NCBI GenBank assembly: GCA_002270565.1
Contig: NQMI01000005.1
Span: forward strand, 919,430-983,429
Direction of reading: 5' to 3'
Source of the DNA: Stenocarpella maydis
Lineage: Eukaryota; Ascomycota; Sordariomycetes; Diaporthales; Diaporthaceae
DNA length: 64,000 nucleotides
A model generated the notes under the pieces. That model had not been told where the DNA came from. It ran no database searches and saw only the letters and a list, made by a program, of their open reading frames with translations. The position numbers and the translations under genes are program-made. Shown here in pieces: positions 45,382 to 58,081 of this stretch; position 1 is the first letter of the stretch, and each line of letters begins with the position of its first letter.

Positions 45382-46933
45382 GCGCCCACGCGCTTGTGCC
45401 GTCTTTTCCTTGTTGTTTGTGGGAAGGGTTGCGATGTCCCACCAAGCCGTGGTAACTTGTCCGTCGAGATCAAAGATACCACTCCGCGATGTTGATGAAA
45501 ATTTCCTTGCTTTCCCTGTCTGTTTCAGAATCCGAGATCGCACGGGACAGGATCTCCAGAATACCCATTGTTTCCCTCTTAAAACTCATCACCTCCTTAC
45601 CCTCGATCTTTGACGAATTTTAAATCACATAATACCAGACTCTCACACGATCAACACGCAACCCTGTCGAGTAAACGTCCCTAATCTTAAAGAAGACTTT
45701 GGAGAAGGAAGAGAGGGGGCGGCGGCGGCTGCGACTCGAGGACGGTGGATATCGGTCGCCTGATCATTTCGGGGTTTATACGCACGTGTTATGGGTACCG
45801 GCGTCGGCATATGACCTTGACAAGACGGATAATTTAAGCTCTGCCAAGTCGGGGTAGAGGTGCTTTACTCTGGCCCGGTGGTTTCTGGCTTGTTCTCTCA
45901 AACAAATCGAGTGGGGGGTCGGTTATTGTTTAGTTTAGTCTTTTTTTTTCTTTTTTTTTTTTCCCCCGTCGTTCTCTCTCGCAACACTGTACTCTCTCAG
46001 CACACGCACGTACCAAGCATCATCCTGCATGTGTGATATGTCACCTGACCCCGATGCCTCCCGAACTGCGTGCCATGGATGTATTAATATTGTATACAGT
46101 GTGCTGCTACCCCCCCCCACCCAGCCACCCTGCCCCTTCATCATACTATGTAATTGCCTGATGTTTGTAACAGTTGCGGTCAGCCAGCCCTTTGGAGGAG
46201 TTTCCGAGTGTGCTCGGTCCTGGCTGTCCATTCATCTTGTTCAACTTTGGCGTTGCATATGTGCCCCAGGTTGATGTGATGTATGTGGGTGCTTGAATCA
46301 GGTGCGTTGCATTTTTGGCGTGTCCCTGACGTCCTATGTCCTCGCACTGGCACGTCAGGCAGCAGCATGCGGTGGGCGCCCACCCCTTGCCCTACATGGG
46401 AAAGAATTGTCGAGCTGGGGTTTCCCCAGGGATCTAGCATTGTCGTGAGTATTGACGTTTTAGCGTGGGTACATTAGGAGGACCCCCAAGACGCCAGCCG
46501 GCCAGGCAGCCGGCAATATGGAACAGCTATACGACGCCATTTGTTACTAGCACGCGCTATTGTACAGGTGGTAACGGGAGCACCTGGGTTTGACAAGTGA
46601 GGACATCAATTGCTTCCTGACTGGCTGGCTCTACTGTTACTGATAATCTCTTTCCTCGGGAAGGGGGTTCCCCGAATCAAAACCCCTGTGGCTTTTTCAA
46701 CAGCAGATGGTTGGATTCAAAGTCGTTCGGAAACTTCTATTCCAGCTAGAAAGCGCTCCCCCACCCCCCCTCCGCCACGATCTCTGGCTGTTGAGGCCCC
46801 AATCGCCCGTATGCGAAAGCGAGAAAGACCAAGCTTCCAGAGCCTGGGTAGGCGTACATCCAGGGGAGCGAGCGCCGGGAAAAGGGAGTGCCGGGCAAAA
46901 CTGTCTCTGTACCAAGGCCGCTTATATAATAAC

Positions 46934-46975
46934 AGCACACACACACATACATCAACATACACACGCACACGCACA
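46934..46975 (+). repeat. CA-rich microsatellite
   Basis: Interrupted CACA/CATA/CGCA repeats in intergenic sequence. Confidence 0.7.
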
Positions 46976-48842
46976 TGGGGTTCATTATCCTCCCCTTTTC
47001 TCTTCTCGTCCCGGCATTTGCCAGAGGAATGATATGCGGTTTCAATCCCTATAATTATGTTCATGTAGGTACAAGCAAAGCCCACGATACAGCGCAGTCC
47101 AGCGTTGGCTGTGCTGTACCTACCCGGATATAGTTACAGGGGTTGAACTGTATATCCCCCCACTTGACTGCCCCCCCCCACCTCCCCAGGCGTCCAGCCA
47201 CTCGATCCTCGGCGAGCCTCAGCATCCCGCAGGGCTCTAGAGTTCGTCCAGGGCAGGAAAGTGGCTTCTGCTGGCTGAGGAGTTGAGTGTAGAGGGTGGT
47301 GTGTGGGAATGAATTGTGGGGACTCTCCGCGCGTCTAGTATAGACTTGTGGGGATAGCGGGGGCTCTTGGCCATCTGCAGCTGTCGCTGGAGTGCTTGCA
47401 AGGTTGTTCAATGGGTTTTCCGTCCCGCGTGGGCAGAGGGAGGGGGGGGTCTACGGTTGGGACTTGCGGGATGAGGTGGACGGGGCGGATGGTGTTTGTG
47501 TGTATGTACATCGCGTCCCGAGGCACTGGGGGTGGTGGTTAGGCACTCCTCACTGGTAAGTCCTCACCGCCGCTGTTGCTTTTGGTCCATATGCCCTGGT
47601 CCTGTCTGTCCGTTCCGTGATGAGGCAGGGAGGCAGACAGCCAGGCACGGAGACAAGCAGGGCTGCTGATGCCCAATCCGCAGGATGTGATAGGGGGCTG
47701 GGTGGGGACAAGACGCAATCTCTGGTGAGCCCTGTGCGCGGATCAGTGGATGGGGATGATGTAGCTCAAGAGGATGACAATGCCTGGGCGTAATGTGACA
47801 GGCCGTGCTGCACTGGCCCGGCGTTTGCTTGCTCCCTTGGTGCCCTGGGCCGGGGGGTCCCGGCGCGTGATGCCGGGCACAAACCCCGAAGCCTAACCGG
47901 GCCCCAGGTATTTTGGTGGCCGTCTTTTTAGCGAGCTGGCGCGGGTAGATTTCTGTTCCGGTTGGACTAGGAAACAATGGTTTGGTACACTACTGGCCGG
48001 TAGACTGTGGCGCTTGTGGACTCTCCGGAGTCTTGCGAACGATCTATATGGCATACCTCCTTGAAACCAACCAGATGTGGAATAGAAACTTGCCCTGAAA
48101 TGACTTTGGCTCAGGGTACCAGCCTAGGATAAGTCCGCCCTGCAACATGGCCTCCAGGGAGAGGGGGAAGGCTTTTCGTTTTCTTGCCTTGATGGACTCC
48201 TGAGTACGAGGTACTTTGAAGACGTATTTCTCTCCTGTAGGTTTTATAACCAGGGATATTAAAGAGGGAATCAGATATTCGCATTCATAACAGTGGGGGT
48301 TACGTCTGGCATCCATTTTTCACGCCATTGCCGGAGCTAGCCAGAAGGAGTGTTCCTAACATTGCATAAGCCTAACGCATACATACTAGTTGTTGGGCAT
48401 TCGTGGGAGTTGGCGTCGGCGTCGTGGGAGTGCGTCCTGGATGTTGTCGGTGTTAGTCGGGGGTGCCCGAATTTCTACCTCGTCTCAAGCTCCCCATGGA
48501 CGAGTGTAGCCTCCAGTTTTGCGGGTGCAAATATCCAACCTCCCGAAATGAAGAAGCCTGTCTATCTCGCCACGAAATGTTAATTAGGAGATGAAGCTGA
48601 GATTTCCTCGGGTAGGAGCATAATATGTCGCCGTGTTCCCACTGTTGCCCAGGCCCTTCAACAGCTCGAGGACAATACACATCAGCCCCCTCTGAAATTA
48701 AAGCGGGATATGCAATCGAGTTGTTTGCGTACTGAGAAGCCAGGCCGGGCTGCCCGAAGCTAGAAGGCAGAGAGAATGTGCAAACAAGCGTAGCATTATT
48801 TTTTTTTGGCAGCTGCATGGATCGACAACTCTGCATATGCTT

Positions 48843-48999
48843 AACATACCCGGCCCATATATGGCCCCTTCTGGGATGATATGGGGTCTTATATACTGCT
48901 GTGGGTATTTCCAAGGGATTAGAAATTCTGGTCTTTTGGCCGCACGGTCTATATTGCCCAGCAGTATATGGATTCCGTGACAGGGTGGCCGGGTATGTT
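48843..48999. repeat. Foldback element with two nested inverted repeats
   Basis: A 13-bp outer pair (AACATACCCGGCC at 48843-48855 and its exact complement at 48987-48999) encloses an 11-bp inner pair (ATATACTGCTG at 48891-48901 and its exact complement at 48959-48969). Spacers between the pairs differ (35 and 17 bases). No ORF inside is recognisable. It is compatible with a degenerate MITE or a structured RNA. Confidence 0.6.
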
Positions 49000-49237
49000 T
49001 TGGATTGGTTGGCTCGCACTTCTCTCCGAGAAATTAGAATGCAAGGAATAGTCACCCTGACTGGTGGCACCAGCGTCGGGCTTTGCACCAAAACAAGTGA
49101 CATCGGGTGCTAGATCCCGTGTTCATAGCTATGCAACAACTATGTGTGGTATTCATTCTTCGCCCAACCGCCAGGGCGCCAGGGCATGTTTAGGCCTACA
49201 GGTTTGTTTGAAAGTAACTACAGGCTCCAAGTCGTTC

Positions 49238-51079
49238 CTAGGACGGCCGTCCGGTCCCTTCCAGGCTGCCTCTCCTCTCGCGCAAGCCCAGGACCGCCCG
49301 ACCGGGCGCCGCTAAACCCGAGCCGCCATCCACGGGTGCGCCATCGATGGGGGTACTCCGGCTGTCGGTACCTTCGGTGGCCCCAAGGACCTCCCTAGCC
49401 CTGTGCTGCGCCCCGGCGGGCGTGCCGTGGTGATTTTCGGGTTGCTTCTGCTTGTGGGTGTCGTCGACGTTGCCACCGTCTCCGGCGGCCACGGCCGCCG
49501 CGAAGCCGAACGTCGTCCGCAGCGTCTTCTCCCACTCGCGCTCGATCTGAGACGTCATGCGGAAACTGTCGCTCGTGTGCTGCCGCTTGGCTCTCGCGTG
49601 CTTGACGAAATCCACCAGCTTGTTCAAAATACCAACTTCGCATTTCAGCTTTACGCTGTAGACAAAGGCCTTGTAGGCGACCTGGCGGGAATCTCGGCGT
49701 TAGCTGTGAGTTTGACCAAGGAGCAAGTCGACCGCAATGGAGGGCCTGCCGGTCCATTTGGGCCGTGGCCATGCTGAGACCCGTCCCTCGGCGGAAGTTT
49801 TGCACTGGTAAGTTGTGACGGATCCTTGGGCTGCTAACCTGGATATAATAGAGACCCATAAACTCGAGCACGATGATTGTTATGTCAAGCGAGACCACAA
49901 TGACATTCGACAGGATGAGGTGCAACATCATGGCACGCAACTTGTCCTGTGTCTTGTCCCCGCCACTCCGGTAAAGAGCTAGGAAGCTCCTTGCCTTCGA
50001 TACGTAGAGTCCTGACAGAATACATTCTTGGATGAAGAAAATGCTGATCTGGATACGCTCGGTAATGGAGTATGGTCTGAGAAACAGTGACGAATACTTG
50101 CTATTCGAGCCGGCGGTCACCACTACCGTTGCCGTATGTATAACCACGCCGTTGACGATGATCATGGCCAGTGCGTAGCGGCGGATTCGCTTGCTGAGGT
50201 TGACGAGGTAGAGGCGGGAGTACAATACAAGAGATTGTCCTGAGACCATCGGGACCCAGAAAGCGGAGGTCAGGATCGTCGGGAGGGTTTGCTGGAGCGC
50301 TGGAATTAGCCATTGGTTGCCTCCAACCGCGGGGACCGTAGTGATTAAACTCGGTTGACCCAACCGCGGGCGAGAGCATTATCATATCAGACTGGGTCGA
50401 TACGACACCTTCGTAGACTTTGCTAGCACCCATGCCAGCGAGTCGGCGTGGTATCTCTTCAGGCGCTACAACGTGCAATACTACCACCGGCTGAAGCTTG
50501 TGACTTACATTACCCGTCAACTGGAAATTGTTCAAGACTGGAGCGTGATAGAGTCAGCCACACTGCCAAAACGGCCTGGGGTGGGAACAGTTCACAGGCG
50601 GTAATTCGTGCCAAAGGACTGAGTCCACGGACGGCAAGCCAACAGCGAAGTCGCTGCTCCGTTGGGTGGTCATACCGAAGCCGATAGCGTAGACCATAAC
50701 CCCGGCCACAGCGGTTACCATACTCCAGAAGTATAACCCGGAGAACCTCGAGAAGGTGAAATAAATTATGGGCATCATTTCGATGGCATTATAAATGGCG
50801 ACGGCCAGCAGGGCCGCAGCCGCATATCTATTTGCGGCATCATCTGCCCGGTAGGTTGGGAGTTAGTGACTTCCATACCATCCAGGAGTACGAGGTGTGG
50901 CATATGGCTGCCTTGACAGCGTGCTCTTTGGGCGAATTTGAGAGGTATGAGGGGTTGGTAGACTGATTTCGCCTTCACGTACAGCCACTTGTGTCGATGG
51001 TTGTACCGATTCCGACGTCGTGGTCCCCATGGTTGTCGGCCTCGGCCGCTGCTCTCAAGAGGACCTCATGGGGGAACAT
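49238..51079 (-). CDS. Fungal seven-helix integral membrane protein (DUF7703-like)
   Basis: Proposed exons on the minus strand: 51079-50983, 50843-50676, 50537-50514 (24 nt), about 50299-49839, and 49681-49238, giving about 397 aa. The start MFPHEVLLRAAAEAD is inferred. Hydrophobic helices are clear: RYAAAALLAVAIYNAIEM, GLYFWSMVTAVAGVMVYAIG, VPMVSGQSLVLYSRLYL, RRYALAMIIVNGVVIHTATV, QISIFFIQECILSGLYVS, and MMLHLILSNVIVVSLDITII. The motif GQ-LVLYSRL-L and the loop YSVKLKCEVGILNKLV are what I know from a fungal-specific membrane family with seven-helix topology near PTH11-type proteins. The tail is cytosolic and low-complexity. It may be a receptor or sensor; that is inference. The acceptor of exon 4 is the least certain boundary. 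Confidence 0.7.
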
Positions 51080-53300
51080 GGTAGGAGACGGAAAGATAAC
51101 GTCCTGAGACCAGCCGGCCGATTGGGTCTGACGTACTGTAAGCCGCAGAAACGAGCAATGTTCTCGAAGTCAAAGAGGTCTTGATTCGGCCACCATCCTG
51201 AGAGAGTAGAACGAAGGGAGTTAGCAACGCACAGCCCGGCTGGGTGACTATGGTCGTTTGTCTCCATATTGGGAGAAGTTGGCTCACCAGGTTGTAATTC
51301 CACAAAACCTGCTGGGAGCCCCTGGGGCAGCAGAGTTCTCGTGGGCAGGCAGCAGTGAGCTTGGCAGACACAGACACAGACACAGCAATACAGACAAGGC
51401 CCCGGATGGGCGGTCAAACCGAAAGCGTGCTGTGCCCAGTACATCGTGTGAGCAGTTTCATGTTTTTAGCCGAGTCGTGCGGCTACCCGCCTAGGGCCGC
51501 GAGTCAATCAGCAGTCGGGTGTAAAGGTTGGTCCTGGTAGCATCCGAACCTTATTTGAACGTACGTTGGAAACACACAAGGATGAGTGCGGTAGTATTCG
51601 GAACCGGGTCAATCAGTGACGCACACCAGCAAGAGAACAATCGAACAGGCTAGAGGAGATGCGATTGACACAACCGGACCGGTGGTGCACACCCATCATA
51701 CACTAGACTAAGATCCTGCCGGGAAAGGCGGGAATGCTGTAGATGGCTTCAAGCCCACCGAGTCATCCGGTGACGAACATACCTGCCCAATACAGATTGA
51801 ATGACCAAACAGAGTCTGGCCTAACTTGCGATTATTTACCTCGCCCACGCCCGCTCATTCCTAGTTGTGGCCCACGGTGTGCCTCTCTGTATACGCCCCA
51901 GAGGAATGCGAGGGCAAGCCGGGTGCCATCTCCTGACAACAGAAACCTGGTGTGCGGCCCCTTGTCGTACACTAAACGCCTGCACACGTTCTCGGCACTG
52001 GCTAGAGGGTTGGTTTAGTGTACAGGGACGTGGGCGTCCTGAAAATTTGATCCGATGTAACGTGCAAGCCAACTTCCAGCGGACAAGGGACACCGCGGGA
52101 TCGATCAGCTGCAAGATTCGAGACAATACTCCGTAGTGCTTGGACTGCCGTGGCTCCCCAGGACAGGCGGGCCACGAGGGCCACAGTTCAACACTTGCAA
52201 TGGTCCACCACTGCCTGCAACAGCCTCTCGCTGACGAGTATCATGTGGACTCTGCTTGCTTGACATATCAGGCCACTGACGTTGTCGATTCCGATGCCGA
52301 TTCCAACGCCGATCACAGCAGCGTAGCGGTAGATCTGCCCCAGAGACCCGCATAAGATAAGGAGAGTTGTTTGACCCCGCCAGAAGGGGGGGGGGGAGGA
52401 CGTACGCCGCTTGGAGCTGCTCAGGGTCTCCTTTGTCGCCAGCCATAGTGGTGAGCAGGTGAGCATCAGACATTGGAATCCTTGCTTCTTTCCTTGGGTC
52501 CAGGGTTGAAGGCGACTCGTGCATTCTGCGAGGCGAGAAGCGCAAGTTGCGTGCACCAGCAGCATATGGCCAAGCAGCAACAGGGACGAGTGTCTTGTCG
52601 TATCGCTTCACAGGCAGGATCCGAAGGGGAGTCGCAGTGCTGTGCTCAAGTGCCAGGCAGTTGTGTCTGGGCCAAGGCGCGTAGGGTGTGGCAGGTGGGA
52701 GGGGCCGGTCTGGCCCAGGTGCAGCCCTACGAGCAGGGTATGTCTAGAAAGTCACCCCGAGGTTTTGCGGACCTGGTCGAGGAATCTGACGGACTGAGCT
52801 CTCTGACCACCATCTCTCCCGCCTTATGATGATGTGAGTAACGACCGTCAGCTGGTTCATCTGACCTAGTGACCACGTGGGCGATTGGAAGCCGGGACGG
52901 GTTGACGGGGCATGGAACACGGTGCGGTGAGCTGTGGCGGATGGCGCAGCAGGCTGCCTGCCGGGAGGGTGTGGTGGGAGGGTGCTGATGGCCTGCTGCG
53001 TCGGTTGCGAGACGAAAGCAGAGCGCAGCAGCACAACTGAGTGAGGGTGGTGGGCAGGAGGATCAACAGTACAGTACGTTAGGTGTGTGGTAGAGGAGAA
53101 ACGAACGAGTTTGGCCTTCCCGAATGAGCCGAGCCGGAAGGAAGGGAATGATCCTTCGTGAGGAGATGGCAGATGTGATGGATGCCGTCCAGGTTTGTCG
53201 AGGGCCGTGGGTCGCGAAGATGACGGCGCGAGAAGCAGCAGAAGCAGAAGCAGAGAAGAGAGGAAGGCTGCGAAGCGCAGTGCAGTGTCCCGAGAGAGCC
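51080..53300. other. Intergenic region upstream of the membrane protein
   Basis: No firm gene. A minus-strand stretch near 52190-52470 encodes a short hydrophobic segment (YRYAAVIGVGIGIGIDN) vaguely like the second exon of the neighbouring membrane protein; this may be chance or a decayed copy. TACTCCGTA lies at 52127-52135. Confidence 0.4.
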
Positions 53301-56300
53301 TAGTGCCAGCATATACAGCCTAGTCGGGCCTTGGTCTACTACGGAGACTACATATGGTAGTGATCTGTACTCCGTAGACGGTACAAGTACATGGTCTACC
53401 TAGTCTGGTCTGCCTATACTACCCAAGTCTGCGGGCAAACACTGGTGTGCTACGGAGTACCGCACTCGGACAGGAACGTACCCACTCAGACACAGAGGGG
53501 GCCTAAAAATAGCCGCCTGTCTCTTCCCGCCTGCCTGCCAGCATATCCCTCAATATGTACAAGACACCGCATGCAGGTGGTTGATTTGCGGTAGCACTGG
53601 AAGGACGCACTGCAGCTTCCTTCCATGTTCTAGTCGACTTATATTGCGTCAACTGGTCCCTTCCCTTGGCCCCACCAGCCAATAGTGATGGCTTCGCCAA
53701 CGGGGTGCTGGCGGACGACCAACTGGCACCCGGCACGCCAGCTGCAGGTCGCGCTTGTGGATGGCCAATGGCAGGGGCGGATGGGTAGGCAAAGGTAGGC
53801 AGACAGGCGGATAGGCAGATAGGCAGACACTGCGTAGAAAATACGTGGATGGATAGGTACTGAGTACAACCTAGGTGGTGTATAGTAAGTAGTAGTTGGA
53901 TGCTATCAGAGGCCAGATGCAACGCAACACTGCGAGGCACGTCTCGACACCTCGTGCCCTCGATTCTACGCCCACCACGCCCACCACGCCCACCAACGCG
54001 TCGTATCCTCTCCTTCTCCTTCTCTACCTGTCTCCCGTTCTGTCTTCTCGCTTACTCTCCCCCTCCCTACATACCCACTCACACACACTCACATTGTAGT
54101 TGACCTACACTAGGTACCCGCCATCTCTTTGATACACCTACACCCGCAACAATAATCACGCACACCGCAGGCGATGTGTCACATCTACTCCGTACTCCGG
54201 CCCTTCTCAACCCCCTTCCCGTCGCTGAGCCACCACCTGCTCCTGTCGTTGCTGCTGCGTGCTTCCATGGGCTGACGGGGGAGAGTGATGATGCTCTGCA
54301 ACCGAGGCGGCCCTGCCTCAGGCAGGTTCACGGCACAGGCTCACACACAGGCAAGCCTACTCAATCAGCACCCAATCACCCGATCACCCGTCCATTGACT
54401 ACCTGGGCGGCCAGCAGCTGGTCTGTCGCTAGATGAAAATACTATGCCAGCTGACCAGTGAGTGGCCCTGTCCATCCATCCATCTGTCCGTTCAGCCAGC
54501 CAGCCAGCCAGCTCTGATGCGCATGTGCGTGCTGCGTGCCGAAGCAGCCTTACCGTCGCTTCCCGCAGGCGACCCCGGTCTTGGTGCCCTGGCTGTCTGC
54601 TCATGTCGGTGCCTGATCGTAACGGCTGCCCGCGTTGCACGAAGCCGCCGAGCCATCTCGTCACTGATGCTGCACAATGTCTGCTGGGCAGCCTGCTCGC
54701 CCACCCTGTGCGACACCACGTTGCCTTGTACGGACGCAGAAATAGCCCAATGGCCCCGAGTCGAGCAGCCCATGATCCTGGGGGCTACTCTACCATCCAC
54801 TCCAGCCCTATCTCGAGGGCCGCCGTGCAGCAGAGTGCAGCAGAGTGCAGCAGAGTGCAGCAGAGTGCAGCAGAGTGCAGCAGACTGCAGCAGACTGCAG
54901 CCCAGCCCAGCCCGGTCCGGCGTGCGACATGTATGTCACTGCCACCGTCACCTTACCGCGCCTCCAGCCTCCTGGGGTCGCAAAATCTCTCATCAGAGCC
55001 ATTCATCGCCGGCCATCCAAGCCCTGGTTTGCAGGGCTGCTGACTTCCCGCAGCTGCGTCGTCACTTATTCAGCAGGGCCTCACACCATGTCTCATCTGG
55101 GCCCTCGCTGTGGCCCTGAATTGCGCCCCATCCTCTTCCGCTTCCTCGTCCTCGTCCGGTCTTGCGGTCAGGGTACACGGCACAATGTCACATCATGCGT
55201 ATGTACCTCATGTACCTACTATACGGTACGGTATCTCTTCCCATCTCATCGACTAGCTAAGCGCAACGCGTGCGGGACGAAGCGATACGGCCTTGTCGCG
55301 TGCCAACCCATGCCAACCATGCCAGCCCATGCCAGCTGCATGCAGGTCATCCAGTGCATGCCCTTCCCTCACCATCGCACACCTGCGCAGCCGGCCAGGG
55401 TGCAATACAGACCAGGTAGACCCGCTGGTGCTGGCCCGGCCCCCGCCCCCGACACGAAGACATGCTGCTGCCCCGGATTCTTCATCAGCCTTCTGATGAC
55501 ACGCGCCAGGGAGCTCCCGTCCTGCATTGGAATGGTCCGTTATCTGCTATCAAGGAGCGCAGATGTCCTCCTCCGGCCCGTCTCTGTCGGTCCTCCGTCA
55601 CGGAGGTTATTTGCATCAACTAGCCTCCATCGGTCGCCAGCACCTGCTCTCACCGTGAAGCTGCACCAGGGACATTGACTCTTGCCACTTCGGTTCCACA
55701 GTCTCGGTCGACGGACATGCACGCATGAGGAGGAACAGAACTACAAAAGCATCCAACCGGTAAATCGATTGATCGTAAAAATAGTTCCCTTGCTGCAACC
55801 CGCTTCTACTAGCAGCTGAGTGGGTGCACCAAGGTGCCTTGTAGGGTTGAGGCGCGCATCTGAGCCCCTCTGCAACCCTCTGCAGCCGTCCCCCTCTTGA
55901 CGACGATCCCCTCCGCCGTTTAGCCTACCTGGACTACTGCTGTGTACGTACTGGTGGCCCTCGTCGACGGGTGCGGCGCTGGGCTCCGCAGATGAACAGA
56001 GCTGCTGTCGCTCCCAGCCCAGCCCGTCATTGCTGTGATCCGTCTCACGCCTCTACGAGACACCGTGGGCCGACTGGGTCTGCACCTCTGCAAAACGGTG
56101 GAAGAGCAGCACCAGAGCTTGATGATCGGCGCTTGGGAGTTCGTTCGCACTGCCCTCGCAAGGTCAAGGTCAGTCAGGTCAGCCAGGCACCGCACAACGG
56201 GCCGCGGGGACATGTACGGAGTAGGCCGATGTACACATGTACACCGTTGACCTGCCACCCCGGTCGAAGGATTCCTAACGAGCATCCGCCCTTCCTTCCC

Positions 56301-58081
56301 GGTTGCCATCTGACCATACCGCGCAGATACCAACAGCAGGACGGGACGATGCGATCACGTCTCAGTCCCAGTGCGCCCACCTATAGCTCTCTGCCTTTGG
56401 CAGCAAGGTGCAGCTGACGCCGGTGAGGCCAGCGAGCAACCGCCACTGGACAGCCCGCCGACACCCAGCATCTCCCTGATCCTGTGCTGCTCTACGACCT
56501 GCCATGGCTATCGTCGACACAATGCCCCCGCGACCAGCCGCCTGCCTTACCAGATCCCAGCATCTGCATGCATACATATAACCTTCTCCGGCTTCCCGGC
56601 CATCTCGGCAGCCATCAGGCGCCATCCCTAACTCATGCGACTCGATCCTCCGCGGGCTTAGCCCGTGCGACATCATGATGCCTCTCCGCCAGAGTCAACC
56701 AATGTGCGGTCCTCTCAGGCTTTCAGGGACCGCTCAAGCCATCGAAGGGCCCTCAGGTTGTACAGATTACCTGTCCGCCAAATTCATGTGCTCCGCTACT
56801 ACACATCTCCGCAGGGACCTGTGACTAGGCCGCTCACTTGCATACGCCAGAAGGAACTGCGCCCCCTGCCGTCAGATTGTCCCCTGACACAGTCCTTCCA
56901 CTCTGCAATACTTTGCTACCCACCGTCCGTAGCGCAGCGAGTTGGCTGAGAAGGAGGAGGAGAAAGAGCCCGGCCCTCAGCAAGCACAAACTGGACCGCT
57001 CTTCTCCTCCCTGTGTCTTGGTGGGGGGAGCAACAGTCATCCCGGTGCACACACAGTACATTGAGTTTTCGCCAGTAGACAAGCGCTCCGACGCCAGACC
57101 ACTCGGGAAGAAGAGTGGTGCCCAATCCTGGCAGAGAAGCTCCCCGAACAACGTTCTCCCTTCTAAATATGGCGCCCCGCGAAGAACTAGGACAGACGCC
57201 ATCACGCAACCGGCAAGGTCACTCTCAACCACCGACCCCATCCGCTCGTCGCGTCTGTCAACCGTATCCAACTTCGGCGGCGTATCACGGTTTGACATGA
57301 GCCCGAATCACATTTGTCGATTGCTATCGAGTCAGGGGATGGATTTCAGGTTCTGCAGCGATCGACATGCCATTTGGGATCCCCGCTGCAATTCTCGGAA
57401 GCCTGTACAAGGAGGGCCACTGGACTCGGGCTGCCATGTTGAGTGAGTGGCCATGGCGCGTGGGAGCAATGAATGCACTGCACTGTCACCTTTCTCCCTG
57501 GTGCAACGTGCAACGAAGGAATACGTACCTTGCATCCTGCGCACCCTACCCTGCCAGGCATGCGATGAACCCCTGTCATCCAGCTGACAGGGATCCGCGG
57601 CGACTTAGACTACAGCCTCCTCCAAAAGAGGAACCAAGGCACTGTAGGTACCTCTGTTTAGACCCATTCCTCACAGCATGCACGAACGGTTCTGCAGCCC
57701 TCTCCAGTCGTGGAGCGTCTCAATATAGCAGTGCCCTCCAGGGCATGTCGCCCTACCTTCGAAATGTTTCCCCCTCCCAAGCACTCGGAACTTTTCTCTT
57801 ACCTGACGACCACCTCGACCTACGGCTCGGCCCCAATCCGACTGTAACTCTGAGCAGGCTGAGGCCTTGCTTCTGCAGTCACAGACTGACACCACTGAGG
57901 CTCTCTCCCGCAGACACACACACACCCCCCCTTGCTCTTTTCCAGTCTTACCCTTCTCGATGGTTTATTTCTAAACTCGCACACTTTTCTGATCTCGGCA
58001 CATTCAGCCGGGCTGTGTACATTGTGTACATTACTAACTTTGTAACTGTGACGTCCCTGATAGAGGACAACAGCCGCCGCC
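53301..58081. other. Gene-poor region and long upstream region of the C2H2 factor gene
   Basis: Nearly 4.8 kb without a supported gene, rich in simple repeats and CT tracts. It has a 10-bp tandem repeat at 54825-54900 and TACGGAGTA/TACTCCGTA copies at 53368, 53451, 54186 and 56215. Many overlapping frames exist, all low-complexity. The last part is the probable leader of the transcription factor gene, whose start has a GCCGCC context. Confidence 0.5.
54825..54900 (+). repeat. 10-bp tandem repeat (GTGCAGCAGA)
   Basis: About seven and a half copies of GTGCAGCAGA; the last two copies carry ACTGCAGCAG, a single G-to-C change in each. Confidence 0.9.

Larger units (their letters stand above)
45382..49237. 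other. Gene-poor intergenic region
   Basis: About 3.9 kb with no supported gene. It holds homopolymer T-runs near 45941-45961, a CA-type microsatellite near 46934-46975, and a foldback element at 48843-48999. A 216-codon minus-strand frame (48453-49103) lacks domain-like content and overlaps the foldback. Confidence 0.5.

Noticed and set aside
44214..45482. 422-codon Ser/Ala-rich frame antisense to the CBM48 gene
   Set aside because: Arises from Ala/Glu/Lys codons read backwards; no signal peptide or family features.
48453..49103. 216-codon minus-strand frame
   Set aside because: Overlaps the foldback element and has no domain, signal peptide or plausible codon pattern.
52188..52470. Hydrophobic minus-strand stretch resembling an exon of the neighbouring membrane protein
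   Set aside because: Similarity is limited to a few residues around YRYAA and could stem from a GGAATC repeat; no further exons can be assembled.
54433..55678. Overlapping 193- to 277-codon frames around the 10-bp repeat
   Set aside because: Repeat-derived and low-complexity, with no conserved segment.
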